Position numbers and translations under genes: made by a program. A stretch of 64,000 nt of DNA from Blasia pusilla (taxonomy: Eukaryota > Marchantiophyta > Marchantiopsida > Blasiales), in contig CM114271.1 in the NCBI GenBank assembly GCA_050084515.1, positions 66,650,001-66,714,000 on the forward strand, in the 5' to 3' direction. Shown here piece by piece: positions 27,001 through 38,399 of the stretch. Under the pieces are notes generated by a model, which was given only the letters and a program-made list of their open reading frames with translations, did not search any database and was not told the DNA's origin. Within the stretch, counting starts at the first letter, position 1, and the number at the start of each line of letters is the position of its first letter.

Positions 27001-28370
27001 TGAAGTAGAAAACCTTCCCGTACTCCTGCAAACACTCTCTTGCACTGCTCAGCGACGCCCATTCAACTCCAGACCATCCCTTCTCAACCCCACGCAGAAC
27101 CTGCCACACAACAGACAACCGAATGATGTTTTCACCAGACCTCCAGTCGCCAGAAGGTGCATGTAGACGTCAGAGAGATACACCGAATGGACATAAGTCT
27201 CTCCACCAGACCTCCAGTTGCCAGAACATGAGTACAGACATTAGACAGATGCACCGAATGGATGATAGCAAGGAACCTTTTCGCCCAAGAATAGCTCACA
27301 ACAAGCCCACGATTCTTCAGACGTGTCAATCAAATGCAGGAAGCAAACGAAAGGAAAACCTTCCGGAAGGAATGGTCACTCGAATTGGAGCAAACCCTTG
27401 GGCATGCAAGCGATGGCTGAATCAGACATAGAAATCTGAAATCTCCTGGAGCTGCTCAACAACAGGATTCCACCAAAATTGCCAAAAATTCAAGCCTCCT
27501 ACAAAAGCAGAGACGGCAGATTCCGACCTCGAGCTCGGAAATCCGAAGTAGCTGCTGCCCCACAAAGGGACCGATTTAAATCCCAAACTCACAAAAATTC
27601 AAGTTTCGTAGAAAGTACCGAACTCCCAATTAAATCTGCAAGAGCGGCCTCAAAAGAAGAAGCAGTAGACTCCACTCATTTCAAGCGTCAAACAAAAGCA
27701 GCCCACCAACTCCCAAAAATTCAAACGTCACTCAAATGCAGCAAACTCCGGACAATTGGAAGCATCAGCGGCGGCTGAATCAGACCTCCAAATCAGAAAT
27801 CAGAAATCAGAAATCCACAGCACCTGCCCCCCAAACTCCCCACGATTCAAACCAGCAGCTGCGGCTAACTCAGACCTCCAAATCTGAAATCATCAGTCTG
27901 CAATCCACACCACCGCCCCAAATAAAAGCAGCAAACTCCCCCCATTCAAAGCAGCGGCAGCTGAATCAGACCTCCAAATCTGAAATCTGAAATCAGCAAT
28001 CAGCAGACTGCGATCCACAACACCGCCCCAAACAAAACCAGCAAAATCCCCCCAATTCAAAGCAGCGGCCGCAGAATCAGACCTCCAAATCTGAAATCTG
28101 AAATCAGCAGACTGCAATCCACATCACCTCCCCATAAAAACAAAGCAGCAAAACTCCCCCCAATTGAAAGCAGCGGCACGCGAATTGGACCTGGGAGATC
28201 CGCAGCAGCTGGCCCACGAACGGCACAAACGGCAATCCTCTCATACCCTGCTCCCGGCACGCCCGCAGCAAACGCCACGGCCGCCATATCCACTCCCACA
28301 ACCCCCAACTGCAGCAGCTCACCAGAGGCAAAAGGATCAGCGGCACCCACATCCACATCCCAACGCCCAT
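24079..28370 (-). CDS. Cytochrome P450 monooxygenase, CYP72 clan (four exons, 518 aa predicted)
   Basis: Predicted exons, read on the minus strand: 28370-28191, 27100-26798, 25508-25249 and 24892-24079. Introns start GT and end AG and phases agree (0, 0, then a split Arg codon). Residues 1-30 form a hydrophobic ER anchor starting MGVGMWMW, followed by a WRPWRLL/QGMRGLPF segment of the kind CYP72-clan enzymes carry before the proline hinge. Exon 2 has the helix-C block W-x-x-Q-R. In exon 4 the I-helix motif is AGHHST (325-330, usually AGHETT), the K-helix is ETLR (381-384), the PERF-type motif is PMRF and the haem loop is FGSGPRTCIG with Cys463 as thiolate ligand. The stretch FADGIGKACK before the haem loop and CIGQNLAI resemble CYP734-type brassinosteroid-inactivating enzymes, but the family is not settled and the substrate is unknown. 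Length fits the usual 510-530 aa. The exon 1 donor (CAG/GTCCAA) is weak, so that junction is the least certain. An ER-bound NADPH-reductase-dependent hydroxylase is inferred. Confidence 0.88.
26320..26540. repeat. Degenerate 70-bp tandem repeat in P450 intron 2
   Basis: Three successive units with period 69-70 bp, each carrying GCAGTGTCNCTCTCTCTGCT or a close variant followed by CAAAxTCAAGACC and CTCCACTCATxAAG. Cores start at about 26326, 26395 and 26465. They lie in the middle of the 1,289-nt intron 2 (25509-26797) and do not resemble the neighbouring exon borders. Confidence 0.6.
27101..28190 (-). repeat. P450 intron 1 with tandem copies of the 5' splice-site region
   Basis: The 1,090-nt first intron carries at least four direct repeats of 90-111 bp. 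Each contains the plus-strand string TCAGACCTCCAAATC, that is GGAG/GTCTGA on the coding strand. Pseudo-donor positions (plus coordinates of the AC complementing GT) are about 28081, 27970, 27874 and 27784, and the genuine donor at 28189-28190 fits the same register 108 bp away. Downstream of the GT, genuine and pseudo sites share a run close to GCCGCTGCTTTCAATTGGGG. The acceptor at 27101-27102 follows a short pyrimidine tract. Confidence 0.75.
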
Positions 28371-28680
28371 CGTTCCCCCCCGCGAACACTTCCGCCTTCG
28401 CCTTCGCCCTCTTGTGGCGCAGACTTTCCGTTCGTTCGTCCGTTCATTCGTCCGCCGACGGCGACGGAGATGGCGAAGGACGGATGGACATTCTGTCCGT
28501 TTGCTGCCACAGGCGAGCAGGCACGAGAAAGGCCGACCGAGCGTGCGGACACGTGGCGATGCACATGCGAGAGCCACCTGGCCTATGGTGTGATGCGGAG
28601 ATCCACATGTCAGCCACGTGGATCTCAGCCCGATTGTATGGGAATGCCGACTCCTAATATGGGTTATTTTAATCTAGTAA

Positions 28681-28717
28681 TCTATTTATATTGTTAAAAG
28701 AGTATAATCTATTTATA
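28681..28717 (-). promoter_or_regulatory. Putative TATA boxes of the P450 gene (tandem)
   Basis: On the minus strand TATAAATAGA occurs at 28690-28681 and a near-identical TATAAATAG at 28717-28708, as part of a 27-bp direct duplication. This matches the plant TATA consensus and would place transcription start near 28650, giving a 5' leader of about 280 nt to the Met at 28370. Sequence turns GC-rich exactly downstream of these boxes. No experimental start is known; the assignment is by position and consensus only. Confidence 0.5.
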
Positions 28718-28719
28718 TT

Positions 28720-30890
28720 AAAAGAGTATAGTGTTTGAGACACTTCTCTTTTCATCACTCTTATGTTGTTGATACCCGTCACATTTAAGATAATAGTTTA
28801 ACCAATTTGCAGCCCTTTGAAATGGGTGAGGGAGAAAGTAATTAGTGAACATGTGTTGAGGACACATGGATAATCTAGATGGGGAGAAAAAAAATGGGGA
28901 GTGTTTATAGGGGCCCTACTTGACATGTCATAGATTTAACGAATGCCTTTCCCCTCACGATGATCTTCAATCTTGCAAGGGAGTTTTTCTAGTAATTAAT
29001 TACCAACGGGTGCTTGTGCCCCACAAGGGTGAAAAAGACCTTCATTCTCTTCTAGCTTAGTTATATGAAACTAACCTACTAGACGGGATAGGTATTAAGA
29101 CGAAAGACAACCCAAAGGCCAGGTGTCGAGTAGAGAGATGTTTGTTAGTGAGACCCCCTGTTGCTAATAAAATTTTAGATTAAAAAGGACCTAACTAGCC
29201 ATCCTTAAAATATCATCATTATAATTCAATTTTATGTTATGTTAGTAAGTATGCATGGGATTTTTAATTCCTAAAGGCATTTTCCTCCTCTCCTAACCCT
29301 CCTTTAATTTAGTTCTTTTTTTTCTTAATTAAACTTATATATGTCAACATGAGAGGAGTTTTCAAATGACATGTATCAAAAGTACAAGGAAAGATTTTGT
29401 AAATTCATCTCCACTTCATAATATAAATTATTATGAATATTAATTTTCTTTTAACCCAATATTATATTATGTAAGAAAATCTTATTGTTATTCAAATGTC
29501 ATGTGAAAAGGTGGACATATTGAAAAGGCACCCTACCTTACTCATATAAATTGAGGATTTAATGAAATTGTTGAATTTTTTGTTAGTGTTGTAGGATAGC
29601 TCAATCATTGGGACTATGACCGAATTCATAAATATTAAGTCACTCAAGGTAGGGCGCACACGGACCTTTTCAGGATGTCTAGATCCCATGTATGACATCT
29701 TGGTTAAGGTCCATGGAACCATGATCTATTTCATCATAGTTAAGTTTTTGATGCCAAACATAGATTGGTGATTTTTAATTGACTATTGGGAGGATAGCTC
29801 AATCTATGGGACTATGACCTTATTCGTCATACTCAAGTTATTGAGGGTCCATGCTAATTGAAGAATGTTTTTTTGATTTACATGTATCTTGGATTCTTGC
29901 TCCATTGGACTATGACCTAATTCATTGTAATTGAGTTATAGAAAGTGAATGGAGATTGGCAACATCTTTGTGATAGTGGGGACCGCTTCATCCCTTAAAC
30001 CACCTCCTAATTTATCCCAATTAAACTATTGGGGGTAAATGAGGATTTTTCACTTTTTTTTTTAATTATTGCAGGGAAATTTTGGTTCATGGGACCGTCA
30101 TCTAATTCATTGTAATTGAGTTATTGAAGGTGCATCTAGATTGGTGATTTTTTCTTGATTTTTATGAGGATAGCTCAATGGGTGAGACCGTTTCCTAGTT
30201 CATCTTAGTTATGTTATTGAGGATGAAATTTGTGCAACTTTTTTATGCCCTAAATTTTTACTTGGCAATTCAAGAATTGTAGGTAAGGTATGGGGTATTT
30301 TTTCATTATTTTTTTCTCAAATATAATAATATTAGGACATATTGTATTAAAAAGAAGTCAATCCAAATGAACACCCAACTCATTAAAGGGTTCAAATGCA
30401 TTGACTCCATATGTAACTTGTGAAATGTATGAGATTGATACTAGACTCTATGGGAGATATAACTAGGACATGTTTCTTAGCCTAAATCCACTTTTTTTCT
30501 TTTCCAAAACAAGGAAGTGGAAGGGGTGGGGAAGGATTTTTATTTAATTTAGAGGAAGAGGGATAAGGCATTCTTTGTTTTAGTTTTTTGAAATGAAAGA
30601 TGGGGATAGGATCCTTGAATGAAGAAACGAAATGATGATAGTGATTTTATTTTTCTTTTATTGGGAGATGGTACTGGATAAGGAAAAGAGATTTCTTTTT
30701 TCCCAAATCAAGAGAGAAAAGATGAATTTTCTTTTCTCCACTTTCATATTGATCTCGTTGCAAATATTCTATAAAAAAACACATTCATACCAAATTATTG
30801 TCATCAAAATATTCATCCAAATGAAGAAATTTTTCAGATCACATTTCCATGTTGGAAAATATTTCATAAAAAGTAGCTTACCATACATCA
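28720..30890. other. Intergenic DNA upstream of the P450 gene
   Basis: AT-rich; apart from the 95-bp array at 29.6-30.25 kb nothing is recognised. Confidence 0.5.
29593..30250. repeat. About seven degenerate 95-bp tandem units
   Basis: Units carry GGATAGCTCAATxxxTGGGA, CTATGACCTAATTCAT and TAATTGAGTTATTGA. They begin near 29593, 29699, 29792, 29889, 29972, 30073 and 30168, so period varies from 83 to 106 bp. Units also share GATTGGTGATTTTT. No reading frame persists. Confidence 0.65.
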
Positions 30891-31133
30891 TGGTTGCAGA
30901 GAAACGGACATGGGCGGATAAATTTGGACATATCTACAGACGTGGATCATAAGGAGTGGGACAATAAAGGAGGAGGGAGCAGGGGTAGAAGGATGAAGTA
31001 ACGGGAAAGTATGAACTATGTAGTCAAGTGGGAAGAATAGGAAAGAAGGGGAACATGGGACCCACATGGACAAATCCATCCGCATAAAGAATGTAAATCC
31101 GTGGACACGAAATTTATCCACATCCAACCTTGT
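30891..31133 (+). mobile_element. Mutator-like MITE, copy B (243 bp)
   Basis: Shares TGGTTGCA at the left, GGACATGG, GGGAACATGGGACCCACA, GGACAAATCCATCC and AACCTTGT at the right with copy C. Flanks are CATACATCA and CATACATTT, a 9-bp duplication with two differences. Confidence 0.7.
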
Positions 31134-32315
31134 CATACATTTTTCCCCTTGTTGGAATTCCATATTTATGAATATATTCATTATCATTTTTCATTTCCAT
31201 CCCTTTCACCAAGAGCGCCACATAGATGTTGAATTGATAGTAATTAGTTATATTAATTTTTAATTAATATTTTCCATCTCATTCATGTTAATTTTTAATT
31301 AAAATAATTTATAAATAAATAATTTCAATTTCATAATAAATAATTTCTTATACGTCTTTTTTACGTATGTTATTATTTGCATTAGGATTTAAACTTTTCC
31401 ACACATTCTATGGAAATAATGTCCAATTTCAAATGTTATATTTAGCTAATTAACCAAGAATTTTGAATTAGTTTGGGTAATATTCTATCATTGAAATTTC
31501 ACAATAAAGTTATGTTTCTTCCCAAGGTTCTTAAAATTAGTGTATGTGAAGATTTTCATTAATATTTTAAGAAATATTTGATAATTTCATCAACATCAAT
31601 TTTAATGTTGTTGTATTGAAATTGTCTTTACATAGTTGTAAAACAACAACCCAATGGTAGAGATTTGTGAAGAAATAATATTTAATACTATGAAGAGTAG
31701 ATAAAAATAAGGTTAGTGATTTTTCTATATATATATATATATATGCAAAATATAAATAAAAAATGATTTGGCATGCTGCAAAGATTCGAATGAATCACAG
31801 AGATGAATCTATATTAATATTGGAAGATGCCTTTTTGATTTGCAAACACATCTCTATTTAACATGTGGCAATGGGGCAAAAAATATATGTTTCATTCTAT
31901 AGACAGCAAGAAAAAAAAATGATGTGCAACACCACTAGTCCTACACTCCCATCCATGGCGCGGGTTGCACATTTGTCTTTTAATGAAGACATCTTCAAAT
32001 CATTTAAATTGTAAAGGGTGTAAATTACAAATTTCACAATTTGTAATTTCAAGTGAACAAATTCTCACTCTATTATTGGTTAAATTTTATCTATAACGCA
32101 GAGTTTGGCGTTTAGAGTTCTTTATCCAGATCTCTTAAACAAATTTGAAGAAGGATAATTTCTTAGAATTGTTGCATAATTTTTTTAATAAGTGACATTA
32201 ATTGAAATATCTCCCTCTTCCTTCTCCCACTCATTCTAGATATCCCATCCCTTAGATGTAGTAATCTTATGTTAGATGTGCTTAGTGACCTAAGCACGAT
32301 AATGTGGAAATCCCT
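31134..32315. other. AT-rich intergenic DNA
   Basis: Holds an (AT)n run near 31724-31744 and a short R1-type repeat at 31808-31850. No gene. Confidence 0.5.
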
Positions 32316-32514
32316 CTCATCTCTCTAGTATAGATAACTTGTAAGGACGGATCCCCTTTACTCCTTACCAAAGACCCCATGACAAAATATATTTTTTAAA
32401 ACTTTTAATTGTAAACTCATCTCTCTAGCATAGATAACTTTTAAGGACGGATCCCCTTAACTCCTTACCAAAGACCCCATGACAGAAAATATTTTTTAAA
32501 ACATTCGATTGTAA
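32316..32514. repeat. Tandem duplication, two 100-bp units
   Basis: CTCATCTCTCTAGxATAGAT, AAGGACGGATCCCCTT and CTCCTTACCAAAGACCCCAT recur exactly 100 bp apart with only a few differences, so the event is fairly recent. Confidence 0.85.
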
Positions 32515-35500
32515 AATTACAGGATACTCCGGATATTATATATCTTAGTGAAGTGAGAATAAAGGGGTTTGCGCAAACATTTTAAAAAATGCCTCTCATT
32601 TTGAGATCACTTCTCTTTTCGACACATGTCATTTTCCTCCAATATAATCTACCGATGGGGTTACTTCAACACATGGGGGTGGATAGTTCACAATTATGCA
32701 TCACATAGTTTACTATTGTTCTTCTTTCCTAGGTAATATCCAAATAGAATATTACAACTTTAGACTAGAATTCAGAGGTACTTCCAAGACTTCCTATTGG
32801 TCAGAATTCCATGGATGTTCCAAATTGCATTTCCCATTCCTGAACTACCACCCGAGAGGTATTTCGTGAGATATTAAGGAATGAACATGTCAGGAAGCCG
32901 CTTCTTGCCATTCACAGGTTTAGGAGGGAGGTTGTGAACTGGCAGTTCTTAGCAAGTTTCTGTTACCGTAAGGATCCAGACATTTACTCAAGGCTTCGTT
33001 TGTTGAGCTCACCACTCTGAATCAAGTTTCCATTGTGAGAAACGTAATGCCTAAGAAAAGTTTTCCTTCCTCATCATATGTGAGTGACGAAATGTCTCAG
33101 AAGTTCCACCAAGTCTCAGAAGAGTATTAGAACTTTCCAGATAAAACCACTTCTTCACATTTCTTTAGCCCATTCGCAATAGAGGGAATCTTGCAGCAGA
33201 ATGCTGTTTGGGGTTTGAGTCGGATTTGTGCCCTAGAAAAGAGATTGGTAATGTTCACTTTTTCAAGGCAGTGTTCGCACTCGGAGTCCGGAGAATTTTT
33301 CCACAGCGACGGTACATCGCCTGTACTTCATAGCCTGGTACAGTGAAACTGGATTTCGAACTGGTTTTCACATACCCAATATAATAAAACCCCCCTTAAT
33401 CCTTACAGATCTTGCCAACCAGATTTCTAAACAAAACGGAAATTTCTGATTTTAACCCACTACAGTTACTCATAACCCAGGATGGATCTCCCCGGTCATT
33501 GAACCCTGTTGTCTGAAACCATAAACTCGACAAATACCAATTTCCCACCAGAAATTTTCTATACATCTCCACTTCTCAGTCTGAAATTTTCAGTTTTGAC
33601 CAGACCAGCCAGTTCTTCCCGGCTTCATGTCTCCCTAGCATGACACCATAAGTGGCTATCAACTGCAACCCTGCATTTGAAGTCCCAAACGAGTTCTTGG
33701 AGTTGGCTTGTGGGATTCCCTAGTTCAGGTGAGTGTATCAATTCTAAGATATCCAAACACCAAGCTTGACCTGTACCACTGACCAAGATGGGGAAATGGC
33801 TGCAGTTCTTTGGTTGAATCTAGTCAATCCAGATCCTCACGAACAATTGGATTGCCCCGAAGTGAGCCCCCATCACTAAGGAGGAATCGAGAACACCGGA
33901 AAGCCAAGCCAATGGCTCTTCATGACTAGTGTTCTTGATGCACAGGGCATTTCCTCAGTCAAAACACCCAGGATGCTAAACTTCCAACAGAAAACCAAAC
34001 CTGGAGCACAAAATTCTTATCCTCCTGCTCTCCATTAAATTGGGCAAGAAGGTAGTTTCTACCATCATTGAAAGTTCTCTGTCGACCAGAGGAAAACTTG
34101 TGACTCAACATACTGTTCTCCTGAACTGCCCATTCCAGTCTGATTCTTCAAATCCAAAGATTGCATGAGCTAGACATAGAACAACTTGTAGTAAGCTTCC
34201 ACAAAATATTGAAGAATCATGAAACTCCACAGTGAAGGAGACAACTAAATACCAAAGGGACCAAGGGTCCTCATATCTTGGGCCTGCCTGTCATAAGTAA
34301 GGCAACAACAATATGCATCCAAGAGGGTCAAAACATCAGAACTATCTGATGCCAATTTGAAATCTTGACACAATTGGAAGAATGGATTAATCTCATCACT
34401 GTCGCACTCAAGGACTCCTTACTGTGAATTGAACAGCAAGCTCTGAAATGTAGGCATACACAGTGGGAAGGGAAGGATTCATCTCTTTAATCTTGCAAAC
34501 TGAAAAAGTCTGAAATCTAGGCACAGACAGCAGTAAGATGTGCTGGTCTCTCTCTCTCTTCAATCAGAGGAACCATCACTGAGAAATGAATACCTCAACT
34601 CTCAAGTCCAAAGCTTGTAAAATTCATGCATACAGAGGAACAAGAGGTGGTTCTGTCTTTGTCAATCAGGAAAACTATCGCTGCACACTGACGGGCACAG
34701 GGCTTGAGTGTGAGCACCATGAAATGTAGGCAAAGACAGTGGAAAGGAAGTACTACTCTTGTTCAGAGGAAACCGTCACTGCAAAAGGGTGAGATCACTG
34801 CTTTAATTTAAGCAAGCTGAAATTAAGCCGTGGACAGAGTGGGCAGGACATAATTTCCCTCTTGGTGGGAGAAATGAAGAGTTCGAGTGAAAATAAGAGA
34901 CAACAACAAATCTCTTGAGTTGTGGGAACTGTCACTGCAAATTGTAGAGATCCGGGGGTGAGAGGAGCTACAGCATCCGTGACCGTGAACGACAACTCCA
35001 GGGGAGCAACAAATAACACCATTCAAATAGCCCTTCCCGATTGACAATGGACACGTTGACAGCATGAATTCCTGGGAGACTCACCTTCGAGAAACTGCGC
35101 TAGCAGCAGATTCTTCTTGTCAAAATTGGCTCTGCATGGTTCGCAAGAAAATCTCGAGGCAAACACTGCCAACATCACATCACTATTCCCTTACACTACA
35201 GTCTGAGATGAGGAGTGCAGTTAAACGGAAGGACCTGTAGCTCAATAAAGAACATGGGGCATCACTCCAGTGAGTGATCAATACCTTGCCAGTCTTACTG
35301 CGAAAGCTCTAGGCTTTCGCAAAAGCGAAACCAATCTTGATAATCATGTCGACAGTAGTAGCACTGTCAGCAGGACTGCCCATCAGACGCTCTTCATGAA
35401 CACGTTTCCTTAAAAAGGCGAGCAGTCCTCACCATGAACATGACGCACGGTCTTCGAGATCTGTCAAAGACGTTCAGGCGCGGAAAGCGACGGCACTACC

Positions 35501-35639
35501 TCTACTCAGTTAGAATCGGTTCTTCGTGTAGCTTCAAAACTTATCCGCTACCCCAATAGCTTATCATTCCCTCTCCCAAAGTAATCAAGAACACCTTGGA
35601 AGGTCCAAACACTTCCACGAAACCCTAAAAGTGCAACCC
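32515..35639. other. Moderate-GC stretch downstream of RPB8
   Basis: Base composition is more balanced than flanking DNA from about 32.8 kb. Degenerate repeats occur at 34.4-34.85 kb (TGAAATGTAGGCAxAxACAG cores at 34444, 34511, 34720 and 34818). No domain-bearing frame. The composition resembles the introns of the P450 gene, so it may be 3' UTR or terminal introns of RPB8, but this is a guess. Confidence 0.35.
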
Positions 35640-36410
35640 CACAATCTTACACCCCATCTCAAACAAGCATAAGATGACAGAACGGCCTCAGGATTATACG
35701 GCAGCATCCGATTCTATCACTACATATTCGCAACCGGAGAAGCTCGCCATTCTCACTCTTGAAATACCTTGGAAGCTCCTTAGACTGCGAATAAATCCTT
35801 TTGGCAGAATTCCACAATCCTAAACCCCATCTCCAGAGAGTGTAAGATGACAAACCTCCTTCAAGAATGACTAACAGCCTCCATTTCTACCACTACCTAT
35901 ACGCAACCTGAGAAGCTCACCATTTTGACTCTCAAAATACCTTGGTAGCTCCGTAGACTACCAGTAAATCCTGAACGCGTAACTCCACAACCCTAGTGTC
36001 CATCTCCAAGGAGTATCAGATGACAGAACGGCCTAAAGAACCAAGAGCACCATACCAAAACAGCGGCCCTACAGCATTCGGTGACAGAGTTCACAGGGGC
36101 CAGGACACGAGCAGACAACACATCGGTCTTCGATGAGTTCGCCTGTCCTGCTTACCAAGATCAAAAGCTCCAATACTTTCTGATCACAAGATACAATCGC
36201 TGATCGACCTGAAAGGAACGGAAGCATCCGATAGTGGGCCCTTACAGCCGATCGTGACACAAAATTCGCAGGAGCCACGATGTCGTATCCCAAAACACCT
36301 GTGAGTTGAACGAGTTCTCCTGTTCTGCTTTCCAATATCGTGAACTTCAAACCTTTCTAATTAGAAGATACAGACGCTGATCGACCTGGAACGCGCTGAG
36401 GTGATTCGGA
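35640..36410. repeat. 173-177-bp tandem array spanning the RPB8 3' end
   Basis: About four to five degenerate units. Three begin with CACAAYCYTA at about 35640, 35813 and 35986 (period 173). Two better-matched units (about 36062-36235 and 36238-36410, offsets 173-177) share GTGACA, GAGTTCxCCTGT and CGCTGATCGACCT. The last string is the antisense of the RPB8 codons for VDQR, so the unit nearest the gene includes its terminal codons and the next unit holds a diverged copy. The upstream-most three units are more distant relatives, and their membership of the same array is less certain. Confidence 0.65.
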
Positions 36411-36784
36411 TCGCCCTTGAGCATCATCAACAGACCGCCGTAGGAGATGTACACCTCAACTTTGCTGACCCCCGCCTGCTCCACATCGCTGTACTTGTAC
36501 AGCTTCCCATACATGACATACTCAAACTTATCCGCCAGGCTCTTCCTCCCGCTCTGGTCGAAGAATCCGTCGTCCGGAGTTCCATCCAAACTCAGAGTCG
36601 TGGCAAGAGCCAGAGAGAACTTATCGTCCATGTGCATCGGGTACACGTCCGTGTTCACGTCCAGCAACAGATCCATGTCGAGCTCGCTGTGCGCGACGAA
36701 GCGGTGCACTCTGTCCCATTTCTTGCCTTCCGGATCCACGCCCACGACGGTGAAGATGTCCTCGAAGAGCACGGTGTCCGCCAT
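36347..36784 (-). CDS. NRPB8: DNA-directed RNA polymerases I, II and III subunit RPABC3 (RPB8)
   Basis: An uninterrupted 145-codon frame from ATG to stop that matches the eukaryotic RPB8 family along its whole length (about 146 aa in plants). Recognisable signatures in order are LFEDIFTV near the start, DVNTDVYPM near residue 45, LATTLSLDGTPDDGFF, SLADKFEYVMYGKLYK, YISYGGLLMMLKGDP and the C-terminal VDQRLYLLIRKV. The protein is an OB-fold-type core subunit shared by all three nuclear RNA polymerases; in established structures it contacts the largest subunit. No frameshift or premature stop is seen, and the start at 36784 is the only one compatible with family length. The coding region has no intron, so a retrocopy cannot be excluded, though the intact frame argues for function. 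The last 13-14 codons are partly duplicated about 177 bp downstream, and a 41-bp minisatellite lies upstream. Confidence 0.95.
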   Translation of the reverse strand: MADTVLFEDIFTVVGVDPEGKKWDRVHRFVAHSELDMDLLLDVNTDVYPMHMDDKFSLALATTLSLDGTPDDGFFDQSGRKSLADKFEYVMYGKLYKYSDVEQAGVSKVEVYISYGGLLMMLKGDPNHLSAFQVDQRLYLLIRKV

Positions 36785-36979
36785 CGCTCGCTCCTATCAG
36801 GACTCTACGGTTGCGTTATGATTCGCTTAGAATCGTCCACGGCCCGAGTCTCATGCAGAACCTGACCACCGCAAAACTCGATTGGGAGCTCGTTTTGAGA
36901 CCTTGATCGCCCTCGACAAGTGTCTTACTAGATAAGGAGATCGTCGTTCACCCTACACCGCCATGGATTTCTGCAGTAT

Positions 36980-37620
36980 CCGACTTGAAGGTTGTTCAGC
37001 GGCCTGGACTGCTGCCGGACCTGATTTGAAGGTCGTTTTGCCGCCCTGACTGGTGCAGAACCGGATTTGAGGCTCGTTTCGCAGTATCCGGCTGAGGTTG
37101 TTCAGGGTCTGATCAGACGCCTGATTTTGGCAGTCGTTTTGCTGCCGGACTGGTGCAGGACCGGATTTGAGGAATATCGTTCAGGGTCAGACGCTCAGGG
37201 CCGATAGAATATCGTTCCGGTACAGGGCCGGATACGTAGCTCCTATGGCGGCCTAAACTGCGCCGGGACCGATTTGCAGATCTTTCTGAGATCTCTACTG
37301 GTGCAGGACTCGATCGCGAGCTCGTTTGACCTCCTAGTCTAATCCAGGACCCGATTGCGAGCTCGTCCGGCCACCTTGTCCAAAGCAATACCCGATTTGA
37401 AGCTCGTTTGACGTCCTTCACTGCTCCACGACCTGATTCGAAGCTTGTTTGGCGGCCTCCGCGGTTTCAGGACCCGATTTTATGCTCGTCTCGCAGCTTC
37501 TAATGTTCCAAGTCCCGATTTAAGCTTGTTTTGAAGCTACCGTTGTTCCAAGAGCCAATTTGACGCTCGTTCCGCAGCTCCCAATGTTCGAATACCCGAT
37601 TCGAAGCTCCTCCTGCATAC
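36980..37620. repeat. 41-bp minisatellite upstream of RPB8
   Basis: Around 15 units, several exactly 41 bp, with consensus beginning CCGATTTGAAGCTCGTTT and ending with GGTGCAGGAC or TTCCAAGTC. Exact 41-bp steps run from 37269 through 37310, 37351, 37392, 37433, 37474 and 37515; units at 37062-37120 and 37162-37268 are irregular. An isolated unit lies near 36873. The array starts about 200 bp from the RPB8 start codon, so it occupies the proximal promoter or leader. 41 is not a multiple of three and no long frame runs through it. Confidence 0.8.
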
Positions 37621-38399
37621 CGATCGCGGGATTCTACAAGGAAACCGCAGGCATCGAAGTTTTTCTTCAGTTAGGGTTTACTCCATCCAACTAGGTTTAC
37701 TCCATCCGGAAATGGTGGGCTTTCTTCGATTAATGCATCATTGAAATTATTCGTCACTTAATGATTAAGCAGAACTCATAAATCATTAAAAAAAAGAAAA
37801 AGTCATTGGACCCTAAACTTGGTAAGTCTAATGGTTCTATTGGCCTCTTTGAATTTGGAAAGATGTTTGAAAATCAAACTTGTACACTCTAACAATATTG
37901 TACCAATGTAATATTGCCCATGCAATGCAAGAGTTTGAATTATTTCCTAATAAGGTTAATTTTTAAATGTTATTTTAAACGAGTTAATGGCCCGGTTTTG
38001 GGTTTGGAGCCATAAGGAGTTACATTGCTTGGGAAAGCACTTAGGGAGTAATATGGAAGGATGATTGGAAACACGTCGTTTACATTAATATTATGGTCAT
38101 CACGGCGTGGCTTTGAGAGGCGGGAAACCCCGAAAACAAAGGGAGTAACACGCCACTACAGGGAGTAACATGGTAGGGAAACAAACGTTTATACTAACAA
38201 GGGGAAATTAATTAACACGGGGAAGTGAGTTTTTTTTTATTAGGGTCACGATTCACATCCACGGTTGAAAATCACTTGCGAGAGAACTTTCATTCTCCTA
38301 CCTCTGCACTCCAAATCCATTCCCCCAAACTGCACCAAAAGTATACGTGGTGTCTGGAGAAAGCGAAGTTGTTATTATAGCCTAGTAGTAGGGGTCGTA

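Noticed and set aside
28164-28697. 177-codon plus-strand frame
   Set aside because: It is antisense to P450 exon 1 and its leader, and rich in Pro/Arg because of GC content.
36401-36865. 154-codon and 124-codon plus-strand frames
   Set aside because: They are antisense to the RPB8 gene, whose family match is unmistakable.
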